Source: Paenibacillus gyeongsangnamensis (GTDB lineage Bacteria > Bacillota > Bacilli > Paenibacillales > NBRC-103111). Taken from it: a stretch of DNA of 64,000 bases. Below the pieces are notes generated by a model. It made no database searches. It saw nothing but the letters and a program-made list of their open reading frames with translations, and was not told the origin of the DNA. Where the stretch lies: NCBI RefSeq assembly GCF_027533625.1, contig NZ_JAQAGZ010000018.1, forward strand, positions 124,001 to 188,000, written 5' to 3'. This document shows, piece after piece, positions 34,557 through 43,484 of this stretch. Positions within the stretch are counted from its first letter, which is position 1, and each line of letters begins with the position of its first letter. The translations under genes and the position numbers were made by a program.

Positions 34557-34901
34557 TTACGATTGCTGCTGCGGTGTCACCGCCTGCATCGCTTGATTGA
34601 CCGTGCCGTTTTGAAAAATCATGCCCCCCGCCCGATTGCCGACCGTTCGCCCAACTCTGTCGCCGAGGAGTCCGCCGACAACGGACCCGATGACCGTACC
34701 CACTCCCGGAAAAACGGCCGTACCGAGCATGGCGCCATATTCCACGCCGGCAATGACACCGAAGGCTCCGGTTACGTTTTCCGTCGTCTGCACCGCATAC
34801 TGGGTTCTGTTGATTTGCCCTTGCGTCAGGCCCTTCGTGTCCTGTACCTGCGAGATGGCCCCGGAAACGATACCCGCCCAAAGCGATCCGTTCTGAAACA
34901 T
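34557..34901 (-). CDS. Small glycine-zipper-like membrane-associated protein
   Basis: 114 residues. The middle and C-terminal parts are rich in regularly spaced Gly and small residues (GVIAGVEYGAMLGTAVFPGV, GSVVGGLLGDRVGR), as in glycine-zipper proteins that insert in membranes or oligomerise. The start at ATG 34901 has AAGGAGG upstream. It is the second minus-strand gene diverging from the fused P-type ATPase, after the 58-residue protein. I cannot name a family. A role in assembling or modulating the ATPase is speculation based on position. Confidence 0.6.
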   Translation of the reverse strand: MFQNGSLWAGIVSGAISQVQDTKGLTQGQINRTQYAVQTTENVTGAFGVIAGVEYGAMLGTAVFPGVGTVIGSVVGGLLGDRVGRTVGNRAGGMIFQNGTVNQAMQAVTPQQQS

Positions 34902-34976
34902 AAGCAGCCCTCCTTCTAAGATACGATGAAGATCCCTTTAACGAAGGATCTTGAGTGCAGTGTGCCCATAAGCCTC

Positions 34977-35153
34977 CTAAGAGTTGCGGTCCGACTTCGT
35001 AAAAATTTTTTCCATTCCCGTCTTCTCGGACAAATCGAGGAGCGCCTCCGTCCCGCGGACCGCCCATCTGCGGGCGGCGTTTCTCGCTTCCGGCGATAAC
35101 GCGAGCAGAAGAGCCGCCGCACCCAACAAGATGCCTGTGCGTGATTTCAACAT
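34977..35153 (-). CDS. Small membrane-anchored protein, paralogue-like to the one at 40160
   Basis: 58 residues from ATG at 35153 behind GGAGGACC. One hydrophobic segment (GILLGAAALLLALSPEARNA) is followed by RWAVRGTEALLDLSEKTGM. The layout and motif (hydrophobic start, AR-R, then ETG/TE-like helix) resemble the 88-residue protein on the other side of the ATPase gene. Both look like the short DUF5132-like companions of this ATPase type; that family name is tentative. Confidence 0.55.
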   Translation of the reverse strand: MLKSRTGILLGAAALLLALSPEARNAARRWAVRGTEALLDLSEKTGMEKIFTKSDRNS

Positions 35154-35322
35154 ATAATGGTCCTCCGGACTTTCATTTAGTAGCAAGCTGGAATCTTAGT
35201 TTGCCACCAATATCTCCCTTTATTCATGGCCGCCGCATGCTGCATAATCCGGATTTGCCTGTACATACTACCTAGAATCGACTGGCAAGTAATCATTACC
35301 GTCCCTGAGGAGAGGTTGTCGT

Positions 35323-38300
35323 ATGTCGTCCATTCCCAGCAAGAAACGATTTATCCGGATGCTGCCCGGCCGCATCCGAATGGAATTTTATGGACTTCTG
35401 CATAACCCGGAGGCAGAGAGCCGACTGAAGCAAGCCTTGGCTGCACTGCCCGGCGTGACCAATGCGGAACCCTCATCACGTACCGGTCGCTTGCTGCTTC
35501 TCTATGATGAGAAGCGGATCGCGCCGGCCGAGCTGCTCCGGCAGATCGAAGCGCTCGAACGCGGTTTGGCTGCCGAACCGGAACCTGTCATGAACGAGGA
35601 AACCGTCTCCGGCGGGAAGCTGCCGGAAGAGCCGGCAGCCCCTGAATCCCCCGCGGCGAGGATGGAGGCGGCCGCCGCCAGCGAGACACGGTCAGGACCC
35701 GGCCCGGTTGCGAGCAAGGGACTGCCGGCAGGCGATTGGAACCGGCCGTTCACGCATAGGGGCCTGAGCGCATCCGCGTCTTCCGGCCGCGCCTCGCCTC
35801 CGGCCGTTCCCCTCCCGCTCGCATTAGCCATGGGAGGCCTTGTCGTTCTCGGAGGCAAGCAGCTGCTGTTCGGCAAGTCGGCTCTGGCACGCAGCCCGGT
35901 TCCCTTTTATTTATCAGGTCTGATTTCGGTGCTAACGGGGTATCCTTTCCTGCGAAGAGGGCTGCATCGGTTCACGGAGAATAAGAAGCTCAATTCCGAC
36001 CTCCTGCTTGGAGCCGGGGCGCTCGGCCTTGCGCTCGTGCGCGAGAACCTTGTCGTGCTTGGTGCCATCAGCCTGCTGCAGTACGTGAACTGGCGGCAAA
36101 GCCGGCTCGGCCTCCCAAGCGGCGGGGAGGAGCCTCTCCCGGCTAACATCTCGGCCTACAGCGAGAAGGCCGGCCGCTGGGGAATCGCCGCCGCGCTGGG
36201 CACCTGGCTCTTCTCCCGCGATCCGGTACGGGGCATAGCCGTCCTGCTCGCGGCGAATCCCAGACCGGCTACGATTCCGGGCCGATGCGCCTGGGCGCAA
36301 GCCGAGCTGCGCTCCAAGGAATCGCTGCCTGCCTTGCCGGGGCAGCTTCCGCTTGCCGGCCTCGCCCGAACGGACACGCTGCTGCTGGAGGATTCAGCGC
36401 TGCTGTTCCGTCATCACGACGCAGCGGAACCGACATGTGTGACGCACGACGGCGATCCGGACAAAGTGCTCTGCACAGCGGCGGCCCTGCTGGAAAAAAC
36501 GATTCATCCTTGGCGGGAAGACATCTGGGCCCAGGCGAAGCGCACATGCCGAACCGTTCGCACCGCATTCCACGTGGAAGTGCAGGAGGACGGCGTGAGC
36601 GGGCGAATCCATCACACGGTCTATTCGCTGGGAAATCTGGCTTATTGCCGAAGCCGCGGCATCCCGTTCGAGAGCTATTATGTGGAAGCGAAACGAATGG
36701 AGAATCAAGGCTACGAGGTTATTTACGCGGCTGAGGAGACCGCTGCCGGAAAATCGTGCATCGGGCTTGTTTGCCGGCCCCGCCCTGCCTTGCCGGACAG
36801 CCAGTGGCTGATCGAGGCGCGCCGTCAGGGCATGCGAACCCTCCTGCTGAACGACAGCATGAATGCTGGTCCTGAAGCGGCCGCCCGGCTCGGCATCGGA
36901 ACGGATTGGCTGAAACTGGGCCCGCAGGAGCAGCTCGAACGGATCGCTGTGCGCCATCAAGAGGGCAGCCATGCGCTGCTCGTCACCGGAACGCCCGCTT
37001 CGGCGGAAGGCGCCCTTCTGGCGGAAGCGGGCATCCCGAATGTCCCGTTCGAACGTCTGGATAATGTGCTGGAAGCCCGGACCCGAGCCAAACGGATCGA
37101 GGCGACGGTCGATCAGCACTTTCGCGTGACCAGGTGGTGGAATCTCTTCGGCTCCGCCTTCGCCGCCGCCGGTGCGATCAGCGCGCCGCTGGCGAATCTG
37201 GCGGGAGACGCACTCTCGCTGCTCTTCCTGTCCCGCTCGCAAAGGCAGGCGGAAGCGGCCTTCCCTATTCTGTCACAACCGGCTTCCTTGGCGGCGCAGG
37301 AAGTCGCAGCCGCACTAGAAGCGGAGGTCATTGCCGGAAACGGCGCTTCCGGCGGCGCGATTCCTTGGCATGGACTGCCGTGGGAGAGTATCGCGGACCG
37401 TTTCGAGGCCGATCATCGGAACGGCCTGACTGCAAGACAGATCGATAAGCTTCGCGTCAGCTTCGGCTACAACGAGCTGGAGCGGAAGCGGAGCCGTCCG
37501 TGGCTCGTATCTTATCTCGGGCAGTTCAAGGAGTTTACGACGCTGATACTGCTGGGGACTTCCGTCCTCGCCCTGTTTACCGGCGGATTGTTCGACGGGC
37601 TGGCCATGGGTACCGTCCTGCTGGCCAACGCTGCGATCGGTACGATACAGGAGCGCAAGGCGGAGCAAGTGGTGGAAAGCCTGAACCACTTCCAGCCTCC
37701 GGATTGCCGGGTGATCCGCGACGGAGAAGAGCTCACCCTGCCTGCAAACGAGCTGGTGCCGGGCGATATCGTCAGCCTGGAACCGGGCGACCGCGTTCCC
37801 GCCGACATCCGCCTTATGCGAGCCTGGAATCTCGAGGTGAACGAAGCGGCGTTGACCGGCGAATCGATGCCGGTTACGAAGCAGGAAAGCTCCCTCGAGA
37901 TCGATTGTCCGCTTCCGGAGCGGAGCAACATGCTTTATATGGGAACGGACGTCAGCCGCGGGAAAGCAATTGGCGTTGTCGTTCAGACAGGTATGAACAC
38001 CGAAATCGGGCATCTGATGTCGCTCTTGAAAACGGAAAGCCAACCGGCCACCCCTCTTCAGGAGAAGGTAACGTCGATCAGCAAGATGTTCATTAAATGG
38101 GCGCTGGCCGCGGGCGCCTTGGTTTTCGCCGCCGGGCTTATTCGGGGTGTGCCGATCACTCAAATGATCACGACCTCCGTCACCCTGGCCGCTTCCGCCA
38201 TTCCCGAGGGGCTTCCGGTTACGATTACCATTGCTCTGAGCGCGGGTATTTTCCGCATGGCGAAGAAGAACGCGCTGATGCGCAAGCTGTCGGCTCTGGA

Positions 38301-40110
38301 AACGCTTGGCCGGACGACGATCATTTGTACCGATAAGACGGGAACGCTGACGAAGAACGAAATGACGGTCAAAGAAATCGCCTCGGTTCAAGGAACATGG
38401 CGCGTTACCGGGAACGGCTATGATCCGGAAGGCGGCATCTACGATGCGCATTCCGGGTCCGGGCAAGAGGAGACCGCCGGCCCGCTAAGGGTCGTCCCTC
38501 CACAAGATGCGCCGGCGCAGCCGGAGCTGCACCGCATGCTGCAGATCGCTTACCTGTGCAATAACAGCAAGCTTGAGCAGCGGGGCGGGGTCTGGAGCAT
38601 CCAGGGCGATCCGACCGAGGGCGCTCTCTTAACACTTGCGGCCAAAGGCGGGTACAAGGCGGATACGATGTCGCAGTGGCACCGCGGTGCAGAGATTCCT
38701 TTCGACTCCGGCACGGGCAAGATGAGCGTCGTCTGCCGGGATGCAGGCTCCGGCAGCGAATGCTTTATTTTCTCCAAGGGAGCGGTGGAATCCATTCTGC
38801 GGCACTCCAGCCATTATCAGCAGGACGGTCAGCTGCTTTTGCTTACCGACGCGGTCAAGGCGAAGATCGCAGAGCAAACGGAACGAATGGCTTCCGGCGC
38901 GCTTCGGGTGCTTGGGTGTGCCTACCGGCCGTTGAGAGAGGACGAACATGAGCAAGAGCAGGGCCTCGACGAGCGGAACATGATCTACGTCGGCATGGCT
39001 GGCATGATCGATCCTCCGAAATCCGATGTGGAGACGAGCATTCGAGAAGCGTACGCCTTAGGGGTGAAGCCGGTGATGATTACGGGTGATCACCCGATCA
39101 CGGCGATCGCCATCGCCAGGGAGCTCGGCATCGATGACGGCACCCGCCGGGTCGTGTCGGGCCACGAGCTGGAAAGTATGTCCGACGCCGAGCTGGAGAG
39201 CATCATCGAAGACATTTCGATCTTCGCCCGCATGAATCCCGAGCATAAGCTGCGGATCGTTGGGGCGTTTCAGCGGAAAGGACATATCGTCGCGATGACG
39301 GGCGACGGCGTGAACGATACGCCGGCCATCAAGCAGGCCGATGTCGGCATTGCGATGGGCCGAACCGGCACCGAGGTCAGCAAGGGAACCGCCGATATGA
39401 TTCTGAAGGAGGATCACTTCGGCTCCATTGTCGACGGCGTGAAGGAAGGCCGCACGATCATCGGCAATATCCGCAAAGCGCTGGGCTGTTTGCTGACGGG
39501 CAATCTGGCTGAAATCCTCGTCACGAGCGCCGCGGTCATCGCCGGTCTTCCGATTCCGCTCGTGCCGATCCAGATTCTGCTCATGAACCTGCTCACCGAC
39601 GCGCTTCCGGCGATGGTGCTTGCCGTAAGTCCCGGCAGCAAAACGAAGCAGACGAAACGGATCGATATCGTGGATAAGCCGCTCTACAAGAAGGTCGTCG
39701 TTCGCGGCGTCCTGCTGGGAATCGGCTCCCTCGGGCTGTTCGCGCTGTCGCTGGCTATGGGCGAGCCGGTGCATGTGGCGCAAAGCATCGCCTTCGCCAC
39801 TCTTGTGGCGGGCCAGCTCGTTCAAACCTTCTCCTGGCGGCAAGAAGGGACGGAAGAAACGTTCCGCGATTGGAGCAAGGACCGGTTCCTCCTAGGTGCG
39901 CTCGGTTTTTCCGGGCTCGCCCTGCTCAGCACGCTGTACATTCCGCCGGTTGCCCGGCTGTTCCATACGGCTCCGCTGGCTTTGCGTCACTGGGGGCCGA
40001 TCCTGCTCGTCGCCGCCTCGGTTACTTTCGTATCGAAGCCCCTTCTCGGGCTGTTATCCGGCAGAAGCGCGAGCACCCAAACTGCCGTACCCGCCTTGGC
40101 CGCAGCTTAG
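35323..40110 (+). CDS. Fused P-type ATPase: HMA-like domain + degenerate ATPase half + active P2-type cation pump
   Basis: 1595 residues. About 1-80: HMA-like ferredoxin fold (MLPGRIRMEFYGLLHN). About 170-690: a P1B-like half that has lost its DKTGT motif (RTDTLLLEDSALLF instead) and its GDGxND hinge. About 690-1595: a complete pump with TGES at 845-848, membrane motif PEGLP at 961-965, phosphorylated Asp1004 in DKTGTLT and GDGVND at 1327-1332. PEGLP places the active half with type II (Ca2+/Mg2+-like) pumps. The double-headed plan recalls mycobacterial CtpH/CtpI. GAGGAG precedes ATG. The HMA-like and dead half may be a regulatory or metal-sensing module. Confidence 0.92.
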   Translation: MSSIPSKKRFIRMLPGRIRMEFYGLLHNPEAESRLKQALAALPGVTNAEPSSRTGRLLLLYDEKRIAPAELLRQIEALERGLAAEPEPVMNEETVSGGKLPEEPAAPESPAARMEAAAASETRSGPGPVASKGLPAGDWNRPFTHRGLSASASSGRASPPAVPLPLALAMGGLVVLGGKQLLFGKSALARSPVPFYLSGLISVLTGYPFLRRGLHRFTENKKLNSDLLLGAGALGLALVRENLVVLGAISLLQYVNWRQSRLGLPSGGEEPLPANISAYSEKAGRWGIAAALGTWLFSRDPVRGIAVLLAANPRPATIPGRCAWAQAELRSKESLPALPGQLPLAGLARTDTLLLEDSALLFRHHDAAEPTCVTHDGDPDKVLCTAAALLEKTIHPWREDIWAQAKRTCRTVRTAFHVEVQEDGVSGRIHHTVYSLGNLAYCRSRGIPFESYYVEAKRMENQGYEVIYAAEETAAGKSCIGLVCRPRPALPDSQWLIEARRQGMRTLLLNDSMNAGPEAAARLGIGTDWLKLGPQEQLERIAVRHQEGSHALLVTGTPASAEGALLAEAGIPNVPFERLDNVLEARTRAKRIEATVDQHFRVTRWWNLFGSAFAAAGAISAPLANLAGDALSLLFLSRSQRQAEAAFPILSQPASLAAQEVAAALEAEVIAGNGASGGAIPWHGLPWESIADRFEADHRNGLTARQIDKLRVSFGYNELERKRSRPWLVSYLGQFKEFTTLILLGTSVLALFTGGLFDGLAMGTVLLANAAIGTIQERKAEQVVESLNHFQPPDCRVIRDGEELTLPANELVPGDIVSLEPGDRVPADIRLMRAWNLEVNEAALTGESMPVTKQESSLEIDCPLPERSNMLYMGTDVSRGKAIGVVVQTGMNTEIGHLMSLLKTESQPATPLQEKVTSISKMFIKWALAAGALVFAAGLIRGVPITQMITTSVTLAASAIPEGLPVTITIALSAGIFRMAKKNALMRKLSALETLGRTTIICTDKTGTLTKNEMTVKEIASVQGTWRVTGNGYDPEGGIYDAHSGSGQEETAGPLRVVPPQDAPAQPELHRMLQIAYLCNNSKLEQRGGVWSIQGDPTEGALLTLAAKGGYKADTMSQWHRGAEIPFDSGTGKMSVVCRDAGSGSECFIFSKGAVESILRHSSHYQQDGQLLLLTDAVKAKIAEQTERMASGALRVLGCAYRPLREDEHEQEQGLDERNMIYVGMAGMIDPPKSDVETSIREAYALGVKPVMITGDHPITAIAIARELGIDDGTRRVVSGHELESMSDAELESIIEDISIFARMNPEHKLRIVGAFQRKGHIVAMTGDGVNDTPAIKQADVGIAMGRTGTEVSKGTADMILKEDHFGSIVDGVKEGRTIIGNIRKALGCLLTGNLAEILVTSAAVIAGLPIPLVPIQILLMNLLTDALPAMVLAVSPGSKTKQTKRIDIVDKPLYKKVVVRGVLLGIGSLGLFALSLAMGEPVHVAQSIAFATLVAGQLVQTFSWRQEGTEETFRDWSKDRFLLGALGFSGLALLSTLYIPPVARLFHTAPLALRHWGPILLVAASVTFVSKPLLGLLSGRSASTQTAVPALAAA

Positions 40111-40159
40111 CTGCGGTCCTGGCTTGACTTACATTCTTTGAAAGGAGGAGTACCTTGCC

Positions 40160-40426
40160 ATGCTAGAGAAGAATGCCGAGAGGCTTCTGGTCGGCGCCGT
40201 ACTTGCGCTCGCCGCTTCGACCCTGCTGCCGGTCGCCCGGAGAACGCTTATTCCTCTGGCCGAAACCGGCCTTCAGACCTTGAGCGGGCTCACGGAGCGC
40301 GTTAAGGCCGGTATCGAAATCGCGCGCAACGAGGTCGAGGACGTCGTGGCAGAAGCCCAGTTCGAGCGAATGCGCAAGCGGCTCGACAAGGAAATTGAAA
40401 TGGCAGCAATGGAATCTGATTGTTAG
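40160..40426 (+). CDS. Small membrane-associated protein downstream of the fused ATPase
   Basis: 88 residues behind a very strong AAAGGAGGAG site, 49 bp after the ATPase stop. One hydrophobic segment (LLVGAVLALAASTLLPVA) is followed by a charged amphipathic helix (about 50-85) that could form a coiled coil. It resembles the small protein at 34977 and the DUF5132-like proteins found next to this ATPase type. Its position suggests a subunit or regulator of the pump, but no function is known to me. Confidence 0.6.
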   Translation: MLEKNAERLLVGAVLALAASTLLPVARRTLIPLAETGLQTLSGLTERVKAGIEIARNEVEDVVAEAQFERMRKRLDKEIEMAAMESDC

Positions 40427-40438
40427 GAGCGAAGCCGG

Positions 40439-40663
40439 TTGTCAACCCAAACCATAGACAAGCATCTGGAAGAGGCGCTTAAGCACCTGGAGAGCGCGAT
40501 CAACCAAAGTGTGCATACCGTTCTGGAGAATGACGGAGCCCGCCATGAAATCGGAGCGAAATGGCAGCATTTTCTGGGAACGTTCTACGGCCTGGTGAAG
40601 GAAAAGGGGAGGAAATCGCGCGTCAATCTGCTCAGCTGGATTTCGTTTGCCAAGCTGCGGTGA
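40439..40663 (+). CDS. Small soluble protein, last gene of the ATPase operon
   Basis: 74 residues starting at TTG 40439 behind TAGGAGCG, 12 bp after the previous stop. It is mostly helical and charged (LEEALKHLESAINQSVHTVL) with no signal peptide or membrane segment. It ends before a bidirectional terminator at 40758. I do not recognise it. Tight spacing to the 88-residue protein supports a real gene. Confidence 0.5.
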   Translation: MSTQTIDKHLEEALKHLESAINQSVHTVLENDGARHEIGAKWQHFLGTFYGLVKEKGRKSRVNLLSWISFAKLR

Positions 40664-40757
40664 GCCGATGCGATCAGACTGCACCCGATCAGGATCAACG
40701 ACGGCTGCGCCGTCATGCTTTGCCAGGCAGCGCGCCCGTCAAGATGGTACAATAGAA

Positions 40758-40795
40758 AAGAGGGCCCCTTCCGTGTCCGGGGATCCCTCTTTTTT
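40758..40795. terminator. Bidirectional terminator between the ATPase operon and the NCS2 permease
   Basis: AGAGGG.CCCC stem with CCGGGGATCCCTCT, followed by TTTTTT on the plus strand and by CTTTTCT on the minus strand. It separates convergent operons. Confidence 0.82.
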
Positions 40796-40826
40796 GTATG
40801 CCACTTCGGTATCCTGTGCTCGCTTA

Positions 40827-42182
40827 TTACGCATTCAGCTTCTTTCCATCGGGGGCGGCTGTATCCAATTTGGTCCAATCGACGCTATTTTCCATCACCA
40901 GCGAAAGCAATACTCCCATAACGAGGCCGTTGCTGAGGAGCGGGCTCACGAACATCGGGAACGCGGCGAACGCTTGAGGCGGCGTATTCATGATGCTGAT
41001 CCCGAGCAGCACCGGCAGCGCAACCCGGAAGATCGTCTTGGAGTTGTACTCGACCGAGCGAATCGTGCGAAGCGCCGTACCGAACATTTGCAAATAGGCG
41101 ACGAAGAGGACGGCATTGCCGATGCTGCTAGGCATCATGGAGAAGAAGCCGCTGAGCGAGGGCGCCAGCCCGAGAAGGGCGAACATCGCGGCGCCGGCGA
41201 TCAAGGCGGAGCGCTCCAGAATCTTCGTGCTTTCCAGCAGTCCGACCGACGAGGTGAACAGACCGAACGGCAGCAGACCGAACAGTGCGGACAGCATCGA
41301 GAACAGGCCGGTCAGCGCGTAGGAGCGCTTATACCGGGCGTCGCTGGTTTGCGTTCCATAAATTTTCTCAACCGTGGACAAGGCCGTAACCGTATTGGTC
41401 ATGTTGATCAAGCCGACGATGACCGACGCCACGATGATGCCGTACTCCAGATTCGGCGCGCCCCACGGAAACAAGCTGAAGAGCGGGCCGGCGGCGGCTT
41501 GGCGGGACTGATTCGCGCCAAGCCACAAATCGTTCGCGATCCAGCCGACGATGATGCCGATCAGAATCGCATAGTTCGCAAACCGCTTCGGTCCCTTCAG
41601 CTGAATCAAGCCGACGAGCAGCGCAACGGCAACGGACAAGCCCGCAACCTTCGGGTCCATCTGTCCGTTCGCCTGAAGGCCGATCATGCCCTTGAAGAAG
41701 TTCATCGTAAGCTGGACCGTCAGAAGCAGCAGCGAGACCCCCATGACGATGGGGCTGAACAGCCTCTTGAGCAGTTGTCCAAAACCGAGTGCGCCCAGCA
41801 CGATCATGAGAAAGCCGGACAGCAGAAACCCGGTGGCCAGACCCCCTCCGACAGCGGTCAGGCTCATACCGACGGACTGGGCGGAAGAGCACAATCCGAG
41901 CCCCAGCCCCCACCAGACCCCCGCCGGACCGTCCATGACGGCATAGCGATGGCCGATCCAGGCCTGCAAGATGCAGACGAGACCGGTCAGCAGAAAAGAC
42001 CGCTGCAGCGAAGCGGCGATTTCCTCCGGCGGCAGATGCAGCGCGGCCCCAAGCGACAACGGAACGACAACCGTATTCGTGAACATAAAGAAAAACCACT
42101 GCAAGCCGGCCAGTCCGATCATCGAAGCCGATCGGTTGAGCGGCCCGGTTCCTTCGGAATGGTTCGCAATCCTGTTCCTCAT
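40827..42182 (-). CDS. NCS2/NAT-family purine-pyrimidine (xanthine/uracil-type) permease
   Basis: 451-residue permease with about 12-14 hydrophobic segments. It shows NAT-family features such as MDGPAGVWWGLGLGLCSSAQSVG and the segment ASVIVGLINMTNTVTALSTVEKIYG. It should import a nucleobase with protons; uracil, xanthine and other purines cannot be separated by eye. The ATG at 42182 overlaps the stop of a 41-codon ORF by 3 bases (ATGA), and its own ribosome site is weak, so translation may be coupled. A divergent LysR gene starts at 42474. Confidence 0.88.
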   Translation of the reverse strand: MRNRIANHSEGTGPLNRSASMIGLAGLQWFFFMFTNTVVVPLSLGAALHLPPEEIAASLQRSFLLTGLVCILQAWIGHRYAVMDGPAGVWWGLGLGLCSSAQSVGMSLTAVGGGLATGFLLSGFLMIVLGALGFGQLLKRLFSPIVMGVSLLLLTVQLTMNFFKGMIGLQANGQMDPKVAGLSVAVALLVGLIQLKGPKRFANYAILIGIIVGWIANDLWLGANQSRQAAAGPLFSLFPWGAPNLEYGIIVASVIVGLINMTNTVTALSTVEKIYGTQTSDARYKRSYALTGLFSMLSALFGLLPFGLFTSSVGLLESTKILERSALIAGAAMFALLGLAPSLSGFFSMMPSSIGNAVLFVAYLQMFGTALRTIRSVEYNSKTIFRVALPVLLGISIMNTPPQAFAAFPMFVSPLLSNGLVMGVLLSLVMENSVDWTKLDTAAPDGKKLNA

Positions 42183-42304
42183 GGCCGCTTTCCGCCCTCG
42201 GTCAAGATTTGTTCTGTCCCAGTCCCCTCTTCCGGCAAGCGACGAACCGGAGCCGCGGTTTCTTGTGCCGCGGCCCGGTCTATGGATAATTTCAGGTTAT
42301 TCAT
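42179..42304 (-). CDS. 41-codon ORF overlapping the permease start (possible leader peptide)
   Basis: ATG at 42304 opens an ORF (starts MNNLKLSIDRAAAQ, ends GGKRP) whose TGA is embedded in the ATGA that starts the permease. The permease has no good ribosome site of its own (GAGGGCGG is 14 bases away), so reading this ORF could deliver ribosomes to it. The product is hydrophilic and unrecognised. It may be a real small protein or a regulatory leader. Confidence 0.4.
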   Translation of the reverse strand: MNNLKLSIDRAAAQETAAPVRRLPEEGTGTEQILTEGGKRP

Positions 42305-42434
42305 GGTGATCACACTCTCTCTTGAAATTCATGGTCAATCTTACCGGCTTGTGCCGTGCCTATCTCCAGGCAGAAAATTGACATGAACTTATGTTATCAT
42401 AGGTCGGAGTATACTAAAAATATTCATTTCGTTT

Positions 42435-42452
42435 GATTTCCATATGAAAATC
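42435..42452. promoter_or_regulatory. LysR-type operator between the NCS2 permease and its regulator
   Basis: GATTTCCATATGAAAATC is an inverted repeat (GATTT-N8-AAATC with an inner CATATG) and contains the T-N11-A spacing of LysR boxes. It lies about 22 bp before the LysR start, in the divergent gap, as expected for autoregulation and activation of the permease. Confidence 0.55.
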
Positions 42453-42473
42453 ATATAGCTGGAGTGAAAAACC

Positions 42474-43367
42474 GTGGACATCCGTCAATTGAAATATTTC
42501 ATCGCGATCGCGGAAGAGAAGAAAATTACAGCGGCGGCAAAGCGTCTTCATATGGCCCAGCCTCCGCTAAGCCAGCAGCTGAAGCTGATGGAAGAGGAGC
42601 TGGACCTGAAATTATTCGAACGCACGGGCAAGCATCTGGAGCTGACGGAGGCCGGCAGGCGCCTTTATAAATACGCGCTGGACATTAGCAAGCTGATGGA
42701 GGAAGCGCAGACCGAGGTCAAGGAAACCGGCAGCGGAATCCGCGGGAAGCTGACGATCGGCGTGAACACCCTCTCCGATGCGAGATTGCCCGGCCTGCTG
42801 CAGGCCTACCGGCAGACTTATCCGCATGTGACCTACAAAATCCAGCAGAACGAATCCGAGCAGCTCTGCTCTCTGGTCAGGGACCGGCAGCTCGAGCTGG
42901 CCATCGTCCGGTTGCCGATCCGGCTGAACGATTTCGCCATGCTTCCGCTGTACACGGAGCCGTTCATATTTGCCGTTCCCGGCGCCTGGGGGGCGAAGCT
43001 GTCTGATGGAACAGTAAGCTATGAGGACATTTGCTCTTATCCCCTCATTCTGCCGAGCACCGAAGGACTTGGCGTATACCATCTGATTTTGGAGGCGTTC
43101 ACCAAGCGCCAGCTGACCCCGCAGATCATCTGCGAGTGCTCGGACGCTAGCATCTTATTCGAGCTGATCTCCTCCGGCTTCGGGGCCGCCATCATCCCGT
43201 ACAGCCTTGCCTCAAGAAATCGTACGTATCCCGTCGCCTTTTATGAAATCGATGACGGACCGTCAAACGGCTCTACGGGATTAATCTGGCTGAGCCATCA
43301 TTACTTGTCGGGAGCCGCCCAGCGATTCATCGAACTCGTGAAAAGCTTGGAGCCGGACAAGGGCTGA
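42474..43367 (+). CDS. LysR-family regulator, divergent from the NCS2 permease
   Basis: 297 residues, GTG start at 42474 with TGGAGTG upstream. The helix-turn-helix is MDIRQLKYFIAIAEEKKITAAAKRLHMAQPPLSQQLK, in the CynR/GltC-like style, and a periplasmic-binding-like effector domain follows from about 90. Position suggests control of the permease, perhaps in response to a nucleobase or a breakdown product. No catabolic genes are adjacent to refine this. Confidence 0.9.
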   Translation: MDIRQLKYFIAIAEEKKITAAAKRLHMAQPPLSQQLKLMEEELDLKLFERTGKHLELTEAGRRLYKYALDISKLMEEAQTEVKETGSGIRGKLTIGVNTLSDARLPGLLQAYRQTYPHVTYKIQQNESEQLCSLVRDRQLELAIVRLPIRLNDFAMLPLYTEPFIFAVPGAWGAKLSDGTVSYEDICSYPLILPSTEGLGVYHLILEAFTKRQLTPQIICECSDASILFELISSGFGAAIIPYSLASRNRTYPVAFYEIDDGPSNGSTGLIWLSHHYLSGAAQRFIELVKSLEPDKG

Positions 43368-43484
43368 CCCTCCCGTGAAATGTCCCCTCAACCTCTCTGC
43401 ACCAAGATTCCAGTTTGGATAATATCATCCAGTCCGGGGAAAATATGAAGGATTTGAACGAAGAAATAGAAAGAGGCTTCCTCC

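Noticed and set aside
37315..38466. 383-codon minus ORF inside the P-type ATPase
   Set aside because: Antisense shadow of the conserved ATPase core, which has all catalytic motifs on the plus strand.
40647..42386. 579-codon plus ORF
   Set aside because: Antisense of the NCS2 permease; highly Arg/Gln/Asp-rich, no family features.
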